A stretch of 64,000 bases of DNA from Phragmites australis (Eukaryota; Streptophyta; Magnoliopsida; Poales; Poaceae). The notes under the pieces were generated by a model. The model saw nothing but the letters and a program-made list of their open reading frames with translations, was not told the DNA's origin and did no database searches. This document shows, piece after piece, positions 44,969-56,715 of this stretch (positions are counted from its first letter, which is position 1; every line of letters begins with the position of its first letter). Both the position numbers and the translations under genes were made by a program. Location of the stretch: assembly GCF_958298935.1 (NCBI RefSeq), contig NC_084930.1, positions 20,248,001-20,312,000 of the forward strand, given 5' to 3'.

Positions 44969-45513
44969 TCACCGTCATGGTCGCTACCACCCTCGGATCC
45001 TGTTGTGGTCGCTGAGCCAGGCCGGCTGCTGATTTGATCTGGGGAGTGGGGACTAGCATAACCTTATGTTGCGCTTCCCTCTTTGGTGGGACGATAGGAT
45101 CACGCCAGGCGGTGTCACGCCAGGCTGTCAGGGCACGTGGGAGGCAGGACGGTGTTCGGGCGAGGTCGCACCTGGGCTCAGGCAGTCGAGGAGGGTCACG
45201 AGTGGGAGGTGCTTGTTCTAGAGAATGCCGCACGCGAGACGGTGTAGGCCGACAGTGGGATACTCATTGGCATGACGGGTGACCTAGGAGCTCTACTAGG
45301 GGTGAGTTACTCACTGATGTAAGGAGTAGGTAGTGGGAATGGCCAAATGGGCCGCCAGTCGTAAAGGATAATGGACTAATGGATTTTGGGATTTCAGGGC
45401 CCGTGGGTACAAAAATAAGCCCTCAATCTAAACTTGACTCAGGTCGGGGCCTTGACCTGATGGCCCTGCGGGGCATTTGCTAAACTTGAACCCGCCCCAA
45501 CCCATTGCCACTG

Positions 45514-46199
45514 TTAATCAATACGTGGAGTGTCGACTAGGGACCTGTCGGCACTCTATGTGCTAGCAACCTATGTGGCAATGGGCCTTGGAGCCTATCT
45601 GCATGCAAAAGAGGTCGAAAGGGACTGTCAGCACTCCGCATACTGACAGGCCTCCAGGTTCATGTAGATAGGTATGTCAGCAGGGGGGTTGAAGCTGACA
45701 AGCCTATCGGCACGCTGGTTGCCGACATGCCTATTGGCACACGGAGTTCCGACGGGCCTATCGGCGATATGTCAAGTTTTTTTAATTATGGTATTTTTGT
45801 ATTGAATTGTGTTTTCGAGAAGAAAAAAATATTTGATGGAAAATTGCAGTCGACTATGCTCATAATATTGAAATGTTAAATTATTGTACAAGGGACACTG
45901 CAGAAGACCATTTGAATTGCCCAAAGCATATATGGGTCACTCATAGACTCTAACAAAGACAATGAAATGTTGGGTACAATTTTCATATCATGCTAAGCAC
46001 GTACTGACTATGAATCTAACAGACCTTAGAGAAGAATTTAAGGAAGCCACATACAGACTCTAACAACAACTAGCATGTACGGTACAATTTTGAAACTAAC
46101 CTAGACATATACTGATTCTAAACCTAACATGCATTAGGAAATTGAAACTAGACAATTACTACCGATAATCTACTGATTGCAACGGGGGTATTTTCCTTT
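45514..46199. other. Unassigned sequence with GTCGGCA motifs
   Basis: No gene seen. The first 260 bp carry several copies of a CTGTCGGCACTC-like motif and the 27-bp repeats annotated separately; the remainder is AT-rich with direct word repeats (GACTCTAACAA, TACAATTTT) but no coding signal. Confidence 0.4.
45697..45775 (+). repeat. 27-bp tandem repeat, about 3 units
   Basis: Units start at 45697, 45724 and 45751 (GACAAGCCTATCGGCACGCT and variants), exactly 27 bp apart. Confidence 0.75.
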
Positions 46200-47035
46200 C
46201 CTCACCACCTTAGGTCCAGCTTCGCGAGCTTGATGTGCTCTCTCCCGCTTCCTTTCCCTATCAGTCTCATGTGCCTCCTCTTTCAGGCAGTTCTCCTCCT
46301 CTCAGCTTTTGCTATTCCTCCTTTAAGCGTTTGCGGATAGCCTCTCTCCTCTCATCTGCTTCCATTTCATGAAATCGTCTCCATGCCGCCCGATGCTGCA
46401 TGTGTAGGAGGAACATATCTTCTTGACTCTGCTCTATATCCAGCTATATATGACGTCACATTGTGGTGGCGGAGACTAGAAAAGAGGAAAATCTTCGTTA
46501 GTGGAAAGTGATAGATAGTTGTGATATAGTTTTGCAATATATGAGTACTTGGATGCTGTAGCCACCACAATTGCTACCCAGTAGTAGGTCATACTCGTAG
46601 TTGGAGCACATGGAGAACTTCCTACCGTAGTTGGAGCACACCGGAACTTTGACCCCAGTAGGGGTAGCAGCTAGCATTGACTTCTTTGGGTGAGGATCAG
46701 ATGCCATTTTTGTATGAGTAGGAGGCTTTAGTTTGTTCGGACAAGGTGCCTCCTGGGATGCTATTTATACTAAAATGAGTTAAGTTGAATTACTTACATC
46801 ATGCTTGCACCAGAGCAAACACATAACAGGGCGATCCACTGCGTCCTAGAGGCCACACTCATCGGGGAAGTAGAATGTACCATTGTACGCCTTGTATGAC
46901 TGTTGCTATGGATGTCCTATGTCAAAGCACTCGTACGACCGTAGGGTTAGCAGCAATGTACAACCTGTGATTGAGGCAGAAGTACTCATCTAGCTGCATG
47001 TGTCGCACATGACCGCTCTAGACGATGGGTAGTAT
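46200..47035 (-). pseudogene. Unidentified transposon ORF: Cys-rich segment and charged helix
   Basis: A minus-strand start at 46707 gives MASDPHPKKSMLAATPTGVK, then VPVCSNYGRKFSMCSNYEYD, a Cys-containing segment resembling the zinc-ribbon/GRF-like part of some plant transposon proteins. After a stretch with stops, 46430-46330 reads DIEQSQEDMFLLHMQHRAAW and FHEMEADERREAIRKRLKEE, a charged helix. It ends in a Lys/Arg/Glu-rich run to about 46200. Upstream, 47035-46790 has LDEYFCLNHRLYIAANP and may be a further exon. I do not recognise the family for certain. Confidence 0.35.
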
Positions 47036-47043
47036 AAGACTAC

Positions 47044-47561
47044 TGTATTCGTATACCCTAGGGTTTCCTACAATACTGGGGTATATCTCTATCCCTAGGA
47101 AGGGAATCCTAGGATATATGGAAACTACCCATATTAACCTGGGATATCTCGTAAATAGGGAGGCTTATCACTAAGAATGATACAGAAGGACTCCAGAGGC
47201 CATACAACGACCCCTTATATATACGGAGCTAGAGGATCCTGCGAAGGACAAACCAATTTAAATCCATACAAGCCATTCATGTCTGCACGAGCTCTGAACC
47301 CTCAAGCATTATGTAATTTAGATCTACATTAGCAACCCTCCATGACTATGCATGAGGAACTGCTTTACTAGGTTTAGATCCATCTAGGCTAGCCAGGAAC
47401 CCCTTGAGATCAATATAAGATAAACATGACATAGGTCTATTATCCCAAGGGAGGCTTGAACCTGTATAAAACCTCTTTGTGTGTTGTGTGATTCATCTAC
47501 AGGAAGTATCCCATACCCCTTCTACAATGTAGTATGATCGGTGGTTTATAAATCGTTGACA
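47044..47561 (+). repeat. Tat-3 5' LTR
   Basis: From TGTATTCGTATACCC to GTTGACA, 518 bp; the start is inferred from TG...CA ends. CCTTATATATACGG near 47213 is a good TATA box, about 350 bp upstream of the LTR end. Confidence 0.65.
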
Positions 47562-47563
47562 AC

Positions 47564-47582
47564 TGGCTCCATCTGTGAGGAA
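47564..47582 (+). promoter_or_regulatory. Tat-3 primer binding site
   Basis: TGGCTCCATCTGTGAGGAA, a variant of the TGGCGCCGTCTGTGGGAA site frequent in plant Ty3 elements, two bases after the LTR. Confidence 0.7.
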
Positions 47583-48757
47583 TATGACCAAAGATATCAA
47601 ATTTCCAACACACGACACACTGTCGGCTTCGCCCAAGCCTGTACTGAGGACCGGCTTCTCAAACGAGGGGTTCTATGCAACTTTTCCCTCTCGCCCAATG
47701 ATTAGTTGGAGATCGACCAGGTGGACCTCGACGAAGACGTTACCGACAATGACTCTAGTGACGAGGTAAGTCAATTTATGGATAAATGTGCCAAGGACTA
47801 CAACATTGAGTTCGAACCACTTGGTTGCCAAGATGATGGCATGAGCGACATTTGCCGCAAGATGGGATCCTCCCCTTTAGCTTCCGACAACAAGTATTGT
47901 CAAAGTACCTATCCGAAGATCTCCTTTGATGATAAATCCATGATGGATAAGGATTCCTCCTCCAGTGGAGATTACCTAGAGAAGTCTCACTATCAGAGAC
48001 AAGGACGTCAAACTAACCAATCATGTGGACAACGACCTCACAAATATGTGAGGCCTTGTTGCTTCGATTGCGGGAGACAATAGTTAGCCTTCGCTGATAA
48101 CAACTCCTTAGATCCCAAATCCCACTAGAGTCCGAGATTTACTGTCACCTGACCATCAACTAGGCACTCAGTGCTTTAGATCTGCAATGGTGCAAAGACT
48201 CCTCCTTCTATAGGAGGCCCTCTTACGACCCCCAACGGTAGATCTCACTACGCTAACTGCAAGGGCCGAATCAACTAAATCATCGGCCTGGCCAAAGAAG
48301 CCATCCTTCAGGCAGAGACCTCTAAGCTCGAGCAGAAACAAGGATGACTAGGACCTGATGTCCTACGAGCTGAGGAGAGAACTGTCGACCACATGTTCGG
48401 TGGTTCTGCATCATATGAATCCAAATGCCAGTACAAGACGGTGGCTCGAGAAGTCTTAGCTGATGTCCCCAAGGGTCGTCAGGACGTCAAATGGTTGAAT
48501 GTCGAGATCTCTTTCGGCCAAGATGATTGTCGAAAAAACTTCATCTGGCCAAGTCACTTCCCTAAAGTGGTCGAGCCTACGATCAACAACATCAATATCT
48601 CCTTAGTGCCTATCAATGGAGGAAGTTCTTTGAACATCCTTTTCTCAGGTGCACTCGATGCGACGTATATCTCCCGATATGCCATCAAGTTGGTTACCCA
48701 AGCTTCCACAGCATAGTACCTGAGTCTTCGGCCACACCTATTTGCTATATGTCGCTC
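47583..48757 (+). pseudogene. Tat-3 gag remnant and protease
   Basis: An acidic N-terminal part (MEIDQVDLDEDVTDNDSSDE, 47706; FDDKSMMDKDSSSSGDYLEK) is followed by degenerate sequence. From 48382 the protease-proximal region reads VDHMFGGSASYESKCQYKTV and ISFGQDDCRKNFIWPSHFPK. The active-site stretch is VPINGGSSLNILFSGALDAT, with Asn replacing the catalytic Asp of DGGSS, so the protease is inactive. Most of the capsid region is missing compared with Tat-2. It stops at TAG 48714. Confidence 0.65.
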
Positions 48758-50181
48758 TGTCACACCCTGATTTTCAATTTTTGCAAAATTCTAAAATTTT
48801 CAAAGATTAGATTATCAATTGAATAAGTAGAATAGGAAAATGCCTATTTTCTAAATTCAAATTCAAATTTAAATAAGGTTATTATTATTTGTTTGAGTGC
48901 ATTCATGTTGAAATAGGCATGTAGGGTTTATTTGATTTTTGTTGGAGTTTATTTGGCTTTGCTTGAGTTGATTTTTCTTTGAATTTGAATTTCAAAAGCA
49001 TTTAGGAAAAAAAAAAGAAAAAAAGAAAAACCTAACCCTTCTCTCGGGCCACTCCTTCCTCCTTTCGGCCCAAGCACGCCAAGCTAGCCTGTTTCCCCAG
49101 CCCGACGCCCCTCCCCTCCCTTCCATCCCCGCATGGGCTGCGCCCGATCATGACCCAACCGCGCACCTGCTTTTTCCCCGTCTTGTTCAATCGCCGCGCA
49201 CGCGCCTTGCCCCGTGCTGCCATCGCCGCCTGCTCCTGAAGACGCCCCAGCGCCTTACCGTTTTCACTAAGCGCCACCTTTGTGTGGGGCCCACTCATCA
49301 GAGCCGTCTTCTCCGACTCCAAGCCGGACCACCCCACCTTGTCCGAGTTGGACAGTGCTGCCCCGGAGTCCTGAGAGCCCTTTGCCCACCTATATAGGTC
49401 GGCCTCCACCCCTCAGTTTCCCCATCAAGCCAACCCATCGAGTCCCGAGCCTAATCTTGCCGAGTTCAAGCTCCACCACCGTCATTGCCACCGCCCTCAA
49501 TCTAGCATGTTGCCGAGCCACCCTAGCGTCGTTGAGCTTCACCCAAGCTGCCTAACAGAACTGCCATCACCTGCCGAAGCTCCTCCCACCAATGCCTTGG
49601 TTCCCTAGCCGCCGGAGACCTCTTCCCGACGAGATCCCAAGTCCTCTGGCGCCCCTTCCATCGTCAAGTCCCTTCTAGTGCTGCCCTACTCAAGGTAAGC
49701 CCCAAATCGGTATCGCCGTGTTCCCCTCTTTGAGATCCACTGCTCACTGTCGCCGCTGACTAGCCGGAACGCTGTTCGGCTTGTTCTCCGGCCGTGCACC
49801 GCCGTGTTTCCCCCAGGCGCTGCCGACCAGTTCCCCTTAGCCGCCGATCTCCCCTGAGTCATTGAATCCGAAACTAGTGGCCCAGATTAGATTGGAGGAT
49901 ACCCCTTCAGTATCCAATAGCAAGTTGCCATGTGTCACTCCTTAATCTGAGTCAGTAATCCTTTGCCATGTCACTTGCCATCTTAGCGCCACATCAGCAG
50001 TTTCTCTTATGTGTCAAGCCCAGTCAGCACCTACGCATTAAATCAAGGTTTTTCAGTACAAAAATAAATCTGATAATTCCCATAAATTGGTAATTTTGCA
50101 ATTTAGACCCTATACTTCTCTATTTAACAAAAAGAGCCATGTTGTTTTACACTTAGGTCCCTAGAATTTTCCAAAACAAGA
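48758..50181 (+). mobile_element. Tekay/Del-like LTR, 5' fragment
   Basis: It starts TGTCACACCCTGATTTTCAA, a typical Tekay/Del LTR start, and has the same plan as the LTR at 21240: AT-rich first 250 bp, then pyrimidine-rich, GC-rich leader-like sequence (49030-49870), then AT-rich. It is cut abruptly near 50181, where Tat-1b RNase H begins. A minus-strand ORF at 49032-49409 is a shadow. The element interrupts Tat-3. Confidence 0.5.
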
Positions 50182-50700
50182 CGTATCGACAAATGGGCAG
50201 TAAAACTAGACCCCTTTGTAGTATGGTTTGTGACCTGCATCGCCATCAAATCCCAAATCTTGGTAGACTTCATCGTCTAATGGGCTCCAGCTCCCCAAGA
50301 CATCTGGACTATTTACACCGACGGAGCATACGATTCCATGGGCGTCGGAGCCAGTGCGGTCCTCATCTCCCCCACAGGTCAGCAAGTCCAATTCGCTGCT
50401 CGCCTGGATTTCAAGATGACTAACAACATAGCCTGAATACGAAGCTGTCCTCTTGGGCCTCCGAAAGGCCCGAGCCTTGGGGGGCAGCCAGAGTCATCAT
50501 TCAAACCAACTCTCAAATCATCTCTGGCCACGTCAACAAGAGTTTCTAAGTTCGACATTCGAACATGACAAGATACCTCAAAGCCATCCACAAAGGCCAA
50601 AGCACACTTCCGAGGCATATCAATACAGAGCATACCGCGAACAGACAACGGCTAGACAGACGCCCTTGTAAAAGCTGCTGCCACAGGCAAAGACCCACCG
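50182..50700 (+). pseudogene. Tat-1b RNase H end and second RNase H
   Basis: It starts mid-domain (KWAVKLDPFVVWFVTCIAIK) and goes on with DIWTIYTDGAYDSMGVGASA (catalytic Asp in TDG, 50320) and an NNIA.EYEAVLLGL region with a one-base frame change near 50432. Two more indels near 50480 and 50610 break the frame before QADALVK-like sequence. Confidence 0.7.
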
Positions 50701-52012
50701 TTGGGCACCTTCCTTGAGACTCTACACCAGCCGACTGCTAAAACTCTTGATGAGACGGCTGCTACCATCCTCCCCATCGAAACCACCGACTGGAGAGCTC
50801 CCCTCTTATCCTTCCTCAGTGGAACAGAAGAGCCAGAAGACCTGATTGTGCTCCATTGTATTCAGCATCGCGACAGTGGCTATCGTCTCATAGATGGCGC
50901 CCTTTACAAGACATGTGTCTATACTCCCCTCCTTCGCTGCATTACCAGACAAGAAGGGGCCAACCTCCTCCGGGAGATACATGAAGGCCTCTGCGGCAAC
51001 CATTTGGCGCTTCACGCACTAGCCGGAAAAGCACTTCAACAGGGGCTCCATTGGCCTACAATCATGTCTGATGCAGAAAACCTTGTTCGCACTTGCCACG
51101 TCTGCCAATGGATGGGACGCTGAAGCCACCGGCCCCCGACCCCCCTACAACCAATTGCTCCCGTCTGGCCCCTGTCTCGTTGGGGCATGGACCACATCGG
51201 ACCATTCCCCCGTGCCAAAGGCAACCTTCAGTATGTGGTAGTAGCATTGGAGTACTTCTCCAAATGGGTCGAGGTCGAGCCCCTCACGGCGATTACATCA
51301 AAGAATGTCCAGAAATTCTTCTGTAAGAACATAATCTGCAACTTCAGCATCTCGCGATAGCTCATGGTCGACAACGATACACAATTCGACTTCGGGCCTT
51401 TTAGACAATTCTGCGATGACCAGGGCACCGAATAATGCTTCGTAATAGTTTGACATCCTCAATCCAACGGGGCTATCGAACGGGCTAACGGCAACATCCT
51501 CTCCAGCCTAAATCGCCGACTTGTCGATGCTTGAGGCCTATGGGTCAAAGAGCTTCCCAACGTTTTATGGTCCCTCCACACCAATGTCACGCGAGCCACC
51601 GGGTTCACACCCTTCTGCCTACTATATGGTGACGAGGCCATGACCCCCACTGAGGTCAAGGGATGCTTGTTCAGGGTGCAACTTCCACAAACTACCGGAG
51701 AAAGAGAGCTCTCCCTTGATCTCACCGATGGCACGTGGCTCCATGCCATCCAGAATCTTGAGCACTACATCAAGAAAACCAAGTCCTGATACGATCCTAA
51801 GGTTGCGCAACAAACTTCAAGCCCGGCGACCTAGTACTTCGACGTGCCCTAGCTCCGGGAAAACTACGCAACAAATGGGAAGGCCTATACCTGGTCCTCA
51901 GGTCTAATAGGCTCAGCTCCTACCGCCTGGCTGATACAGAAGGGACCCCCCCCCTCCAAAATAGTTGGAACATGGAGACTCTACGCAAATACTATTTGTA
52001 GGGGACCCTAGG
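50701..52012 (+). pseudogene. Tat-1b integrase
   Basis: The first 141 codons are open. The zinc finger is complete: HEGLCGNHLALHALAG followed by CHVCQWMGR (HHCC). The core has MDHIGPFPRAKGNLQYVVVA (Asp), LMVDNDTQFDFGPF (Asp) and HPQSNGAIERANGNILSSLN (Glu), so the catalytic triad is kept, unlike Tat-1a. TGA at 51121 and stops near 51358, 51433, 51450 and 51531 still inactivate it. Its end (ALAPGKLRNKWEGLYLVLRS in a shifted frame) matches Tat-1a. Confidence 0.8.
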
Positions 52013-52149
52013 CTCAGTCCTCTCTGAAGGTCCAGGACAATAAAAAACCGTAGGTTTACACACCCACAAATATCCACGAAACCTAGAGGTATTACCTCCC
52101 AAAATCCTTACCCCATAACAACCCCACACAAAGCCTACGAAGACCCTTC

Positions 52150-52775
52150 TGCATCTTGAATTTATTGCCTCCATGCTGGAGAGGTAAAAACCTCCAGCAT
52201 GTTGAAAGCACTGCCTCCATGCTGGAGAGGTAAAAACCTCTAGCATCTTGAAGGCACTGCCTCCGTGCTAAAGAGGTAAAACCCTCCGGCATCTTGAAGG
52301 CATTGCCTCTGTGCCAGACAAAAAAACCCTCTGACATCTTGAAGGCAATGCCTCCGTGCTAGAGAAGTATATCCCTTCGCCATCTTTAAGGCCTGCTTGA
52401 CCTACATGGCGGAGAGGCAAAGACCGCTCCAGCATCTTGAAGGCTTAGCCTCTGTGCTAGACAGGCATATATCTCTTCGCCATCTTTAAGGTCTAGCTAA
52501 CCTACGTGGCGGAGAGGCAAAGACTGCTCCGGCATCTTGAAGGCATTGCCTCCGTGCTGGACAGGCAAAAGACCCTCCATCATCTTTAAGTCCTAGCTGA
52601 CCTACATGGTGGAGGGATAACCACCCCTGCATCTTGAAGTCCTAGCCTCCATGCCAAAAAGGATTCATACAAAGTAATGATCCTGCGACACCTCGAAGAC
52701 TAAAAGTCTCCATGCCAAAATCATCTGACCCCTCCAGTATCTTGAAGACCTAGCCTCCGTACTACAAGGCATCAC
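52150..52775 (+). repeat. Tat-1b tandem array, about 13 units
   Basis: Same units as Tat-1a, starting at about 52151, 52196, 52242, 52288, 52334, 52379, 52433, 52479, 52531, 52578, 52629, 52687 and 52735. The first five are near-uniform 46-bp units. Hairpin-forming words (TGCTGGAGAGGT and ACCTCCAGCA around AAAA) recur in them. The array is about 160 bp longer than in Tat-1a. Confidence 0.85.
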
Positions 52776-53237
52776 ACATAGAAACACTAGTAAATGATAT
52801 GTTCTTCCCTGCTCACACGTAACACAACACAATAACCCTCGGATCTTGCACCTCGCAGCTGCTTACAGCCGTAGAATGTGAAGGAGCTGGGATAGGAGGC
52901 ACAAGCGAAGCGTTGATATGATAACAAAGTGTTGATGTGATAAATTATAAACACTAAAAAACAAAGCTAACACAATGCAAGTTTATTCATACATGACATA
53001 CAAAGAGTATGCATTCAGCTAACTGTTGTACATCAAACCTATGCCTAGCAAACTTGCTAGCTTGTTATGCCTCCCTGAAATACTACGAGAGGACGAGGGC
53101 ACTTGACTGCCACGCCTCCTAGAAATACTGTGGAACCTAGAGAATTGACCTCAGTAACTGCGCATAGGGGGTCGATGCGAATCCCCTCTACGTAGGGAGC
53201 TACTGCCTAAGACGGAGCCTCCTCAGCCTTGGGAAGA
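52776..53237. other. Tat-1b spacer between array and antisense ORF
   Basis: Alignable with 12776-13211; no ORF. It carries the same A-rich stretch (near 52940). Confidence 0.5.
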
Positions 53238-56200
53238 CTAAGGATCTGCTGGGAAGCGATACGAGTCAAACGCTGAGAAATCCAGCTCTTCCTCCTTCTG
53301 CTCCTCTAGCGGGGACTCTGCAGCCTGTATCTCCTCCACCTTCACCTCAACCAGAATAGGCTCAAAGATTTCTGAAGGCACCCTTTCATCAAAATCCTGG
53401 GGGAGGACAAAGCATTGAAAGAAGCCTGAGCCGGCAACTTCCCGGGCTATTCGGGCTGCACACCAGTCATCCTTTGCAATAAAATATACATCCAGTGCAG
53501 ACAGAAGGGGGTCCTCCGGCTCGACCTCGACCAAGACAACGACTGTCACCTTTGGATCCACGTGCCCCTCGAAATCGTGAGGCATAATGAAGCGACTTCA
53601 CCGTCAAATGGACTGAGTGGGCCAGGCATTCCGGATGCACTCGATCTCTCCCCGAAAGCACCATCCCAGATTCGAGCGAGGCCCGCTCCAGCTTCGGGCC
53701 ACCACACCTATATACGTAGATCGGACTCTAGTTAGCCTCAAAGGCATGAACATTCTAGAACAACACATGCGAACCACATAAGGACAGACATGGCTCTATT
53801 AGATAAGAAAAAACCCAAATACATGAAGTGAAAAGCCTCCAGAGAGCCGCGGTGCGCTTGCAGGCTCCAGATGAAGGGTCAGATCTCCCGACGAAGAACC
53901 CGAGAGAAGACCCTCCGAGGCTCGTAGAGTCACTTGACCTGCCATGTAGCGCAGCGTCACGCTTCGGCCATGCCTCGCCCATAAGTTATGGTGAAAGTTC
54001 TCCAGAGCCGCGCGAATCTCCACCGGAGGTGCCTCTGGCCGAAAACCCTCGATCATGGAGTCTGGTACCTGTTGCTCCAGTACTTTGAGGGGACCAAACC
54101 CCACTTGGTGCAGCAGGGTCAGCTAGAGCGTCATGGCCACGCATGCGCTGGACCTCGTGTAGATCTCTACAGCTCTAACCATGACCTCCGCAGTTGACTG
54201 AAGCTAGAAGAGTGGCATAACCGACACCTCCAAGTAGGAGGGTAGTGGTGGACACCTGGCCCTAAGGCCGCTCATGGCATCGGAGGTGATCCAGGCAACC
54301 TCCAACGCAAGTGCAGCTAACTACTAGCACTCCGAGTGCAGTACCCTTTCGGATGCCCAAGCCTCCTTCTGCTCTCGCCGCACCTCACCCACCACAACCC
54401 GAAGGGTCTCAACATCACCTTCGACCGACACACGGGCTGCGTTGGCCACGTCGACAAACTCCCTCATCTCCTGTAGGTTTTTGGTAGCTTTTTGTGTCTC
54501 AGCCTCCGCGCGCTCCCGCTTCAAAACGTCCTCCTGCCAGAGACTCTCCTCACGCTCGTGTAGTGCTATCTCCTCCTGAAGATGACCCTCCAAAGACTCC
54601 ACCTATTTTTGGCCCTCCTCCAAGGCCTGACAAAGGCCTTTAACCTCTTCATGGGCCGTGGCAAGGGCCTAGCACCCATCTCCCAATGCCCTCATCAAAA
54701 TTATTTGCTATGAGGCACAATAGAAGACGAAAAAGGACAAAATGAGCTACTCAGAATCAGACACTGGACCCGGTAAATCATGACTAAACTACAAACCTGC
54801 AGGGCCACCACCACCAGCCACCACCAGACACGCCTCCACTTCCTCCAAAGGATGCTGGGCTAATGATCGCTTAACCTCTCCACTCGAGAGAATAGATGAG
54901 GCTGCGATGAAGGCCCTTGACGCCTCCGGGTGCAGCGCGAAGTTGTCCGGAGTCAAGACCCAAGGCCAGGGCCCCCCTATGCCATTGTGAAGGGAGACTC
55001 GATGGAGGGCATAATGCCCCCAGCAACGACCGCCAGAGCCAAGTCACCAGGTGGCTCAGGGCTCCGCAGAGACAAGGTTGCGTCCCCCGAGGCGGCTTTC
55101 AGGGACACCTCCAGATGAGTCCCTAACCCCTACTGGGGCTCCGGGCTCCAAAGCCTCTGGGGGAGGAGTTGAAGATGCATCCATCTCGATGGTAGCTGCA
55201 AAATACCAAGAAACACAAATCAAGATCCTGATACACAACAAAAACAGGATATAGCTAACGAAGCAATGATGCCTCACCATGTCCCTCTAACCCTCTCATA
55301 GAAGGGCTCGTAACATCATCGATGTCTGAACCAGTGAACCCAAAATCATATTCGACGGAGGCCATGCCTCCTCTCCGGCTCTGGTCATGGCCAAAAATAT
55401 CCGGAGAGGCCAGGCCCTTCCCCCGGTCACCTCCACCGAGCTGACCCTCACCTCTGGAAGGGTCGTCCGCACTCCCGACCTACCTCTGATGCTTCCTACG
55501 GACCAGCGGCACCTCGAACGACCCAGCTGTTGATTCGGAATGTGAAACTTCAGAGACAGAAGGCCGTCGGGCTCGGAATGGCTTCGCACAGATCGCGGGA
55601 GCGGCGCGCGATCATTTTCCAGCAGCCTTAGGCTCTGGCAGATCCTGCCACGTCGGAGCCCCTACTCTGAGATGAAAGCAGACGCGGTTGTATGCTCCCA
55701 GCTTTGTTTTAGGGCCACAGGATCACCTCGGCGATCTCCGTCACACGCTCCAGCTAAAGGCAACTCTCTAAAAGAAAAAGGTGGCTCACATCTGTGAATC
55801 AAAAACCAGACAACAAACTGGACTCACCAGAGCTAACGGGGGGATCGAAGTATACCTTCGACCACTCTTCCACACCTTGCTTGAAGGCGCAGTCCCATCC
55901 CATCTGAAGGGGTTGAATGCGCAACATGGTGAACTCCTCCACGAGGTCACGCATGCTCACCTTTTCAGCCACCCTCCGGAGAAGGGCCAGCCATGATACA
56001 AACTGGTCTTCCGTCATCCCCGTCTCCGCTACCGGACATACGCGATATCTCGGTTTGTGGAGCGAAGTGGGGATGCGAGGCCGATGTTGTAGTAAAACCA
56101 TCGCTGCAACCAGCCAGTATACCATCGACCGTTAATAGCCTTCGCTAGGAAGGCTTCATGGTACTGCGACCATATCTGGATGTTGACACTGCTGAAACTG

Positions 56201-56715
56201 AAGGGCCCCTTCGTCCCATCTCCCTTGATCATCTTCAGCTAGCAGCTGGCAAAGTGGAGGGCTGCGAAGAAATCCGCCCTCCCTTCACACCCCTCTGCTC
56301 ACATGGCCCACTCGAAGGTGGCCAGGTGAGCGATGGCGTTGGCATGGTGTTGCAGAAGCTCTACATACTAGTGGCGGAGCATCTCCTCGAGTAGCGGCAC
56401 CGACGGGAAGCCTAGACCTTGTGGGCTAGAGGCTCTGGGACCTCCTCGTCCAGTGGAGATTGAGCGACAGCTCCAAAGAGAATCTTCCCCTCCATAACCA
56501 TCCGATCAACCCCCTCGTCATCGATGGCAGACACCCCCAGCATGATTGTTTGCTAGGGATGACTTCTGCTGGTGTAACGGAGCTCCACCCCTAGTAGTGG
56601 CCCCAGAAATAATGAAGGAACTGGCACCACCTAAGGGCCCCCCTGACACGGCCTCACCTACGGCTTTGCTCGCCGCCTGAGTTCCAACTCCACTCGGGGC
56701 ACTCGAGCTAGCCAT
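53238..56715 (-). pseudogene. Tat-1b antisense ORF: PF04195-type plus coiled-coil protein
   Basis: A likely start at 56715 (MASSSAPSGVGTQAASKAVG) is retained here. The PF04195-like region is about 56480-55800: SFSSVNIQIWSQYHEAFLAK, INGRWYTGWLQRWFYYN and QLALLRRVAEK-like helix. The coiled coil is at 54602-54324 (QKATKNLQEMREFVDVANAA). The acidic C-terminus is at 53585-53238 (ending in LEEQKEEELDFSAFDSYRF). Frameshifts and stops separate the blocks. Same layout as Tat-1a. Confidence 0.75.

Larger units (their letters stand above)
44369..45513. mobile_element. hAT-like element carrying an ankyrin-gene fragment
   Basis: The left end TAGGGTGGCAATGTGTTGG and inverted right end CAGTGGCAATGGGTTGG share GTGGCAATG.GTTGG; such ends occur in hAT elements. 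The inside is GC-rich gene-like sequence with ankyrin-repeat coding. Subterminal parts (CGAACTCGACTC, AACTTGACTCAGG, AACTTGAACCCGCC) are typical hAT-like decorations. The expected 8-bp duplication is not visible (GTTGGCAC against TTAATCAA). If confirmed it is a Pack-type gene-capturing element. Confidence 0.5.
47044..48757 (+). mobile_element. Tat-3: 5' end of a third Tat-lineage element
   Basis: A complete 5' LTR, PBS, part of gag and the gag-protease junction are present. The element is cut at 48757 by the Tekay/Del-like LTR fragment; no RT or 3' LTR of this family is seen. Its LTR differs from those of Tat-1 and Tat-2. Confidence 0.7.

Noticed and set aside
49032..49555. Opposed ORFs in the Tekay-like LTR fragment
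   Set aside because: GC-rich leader sequence; no motif on either strand.
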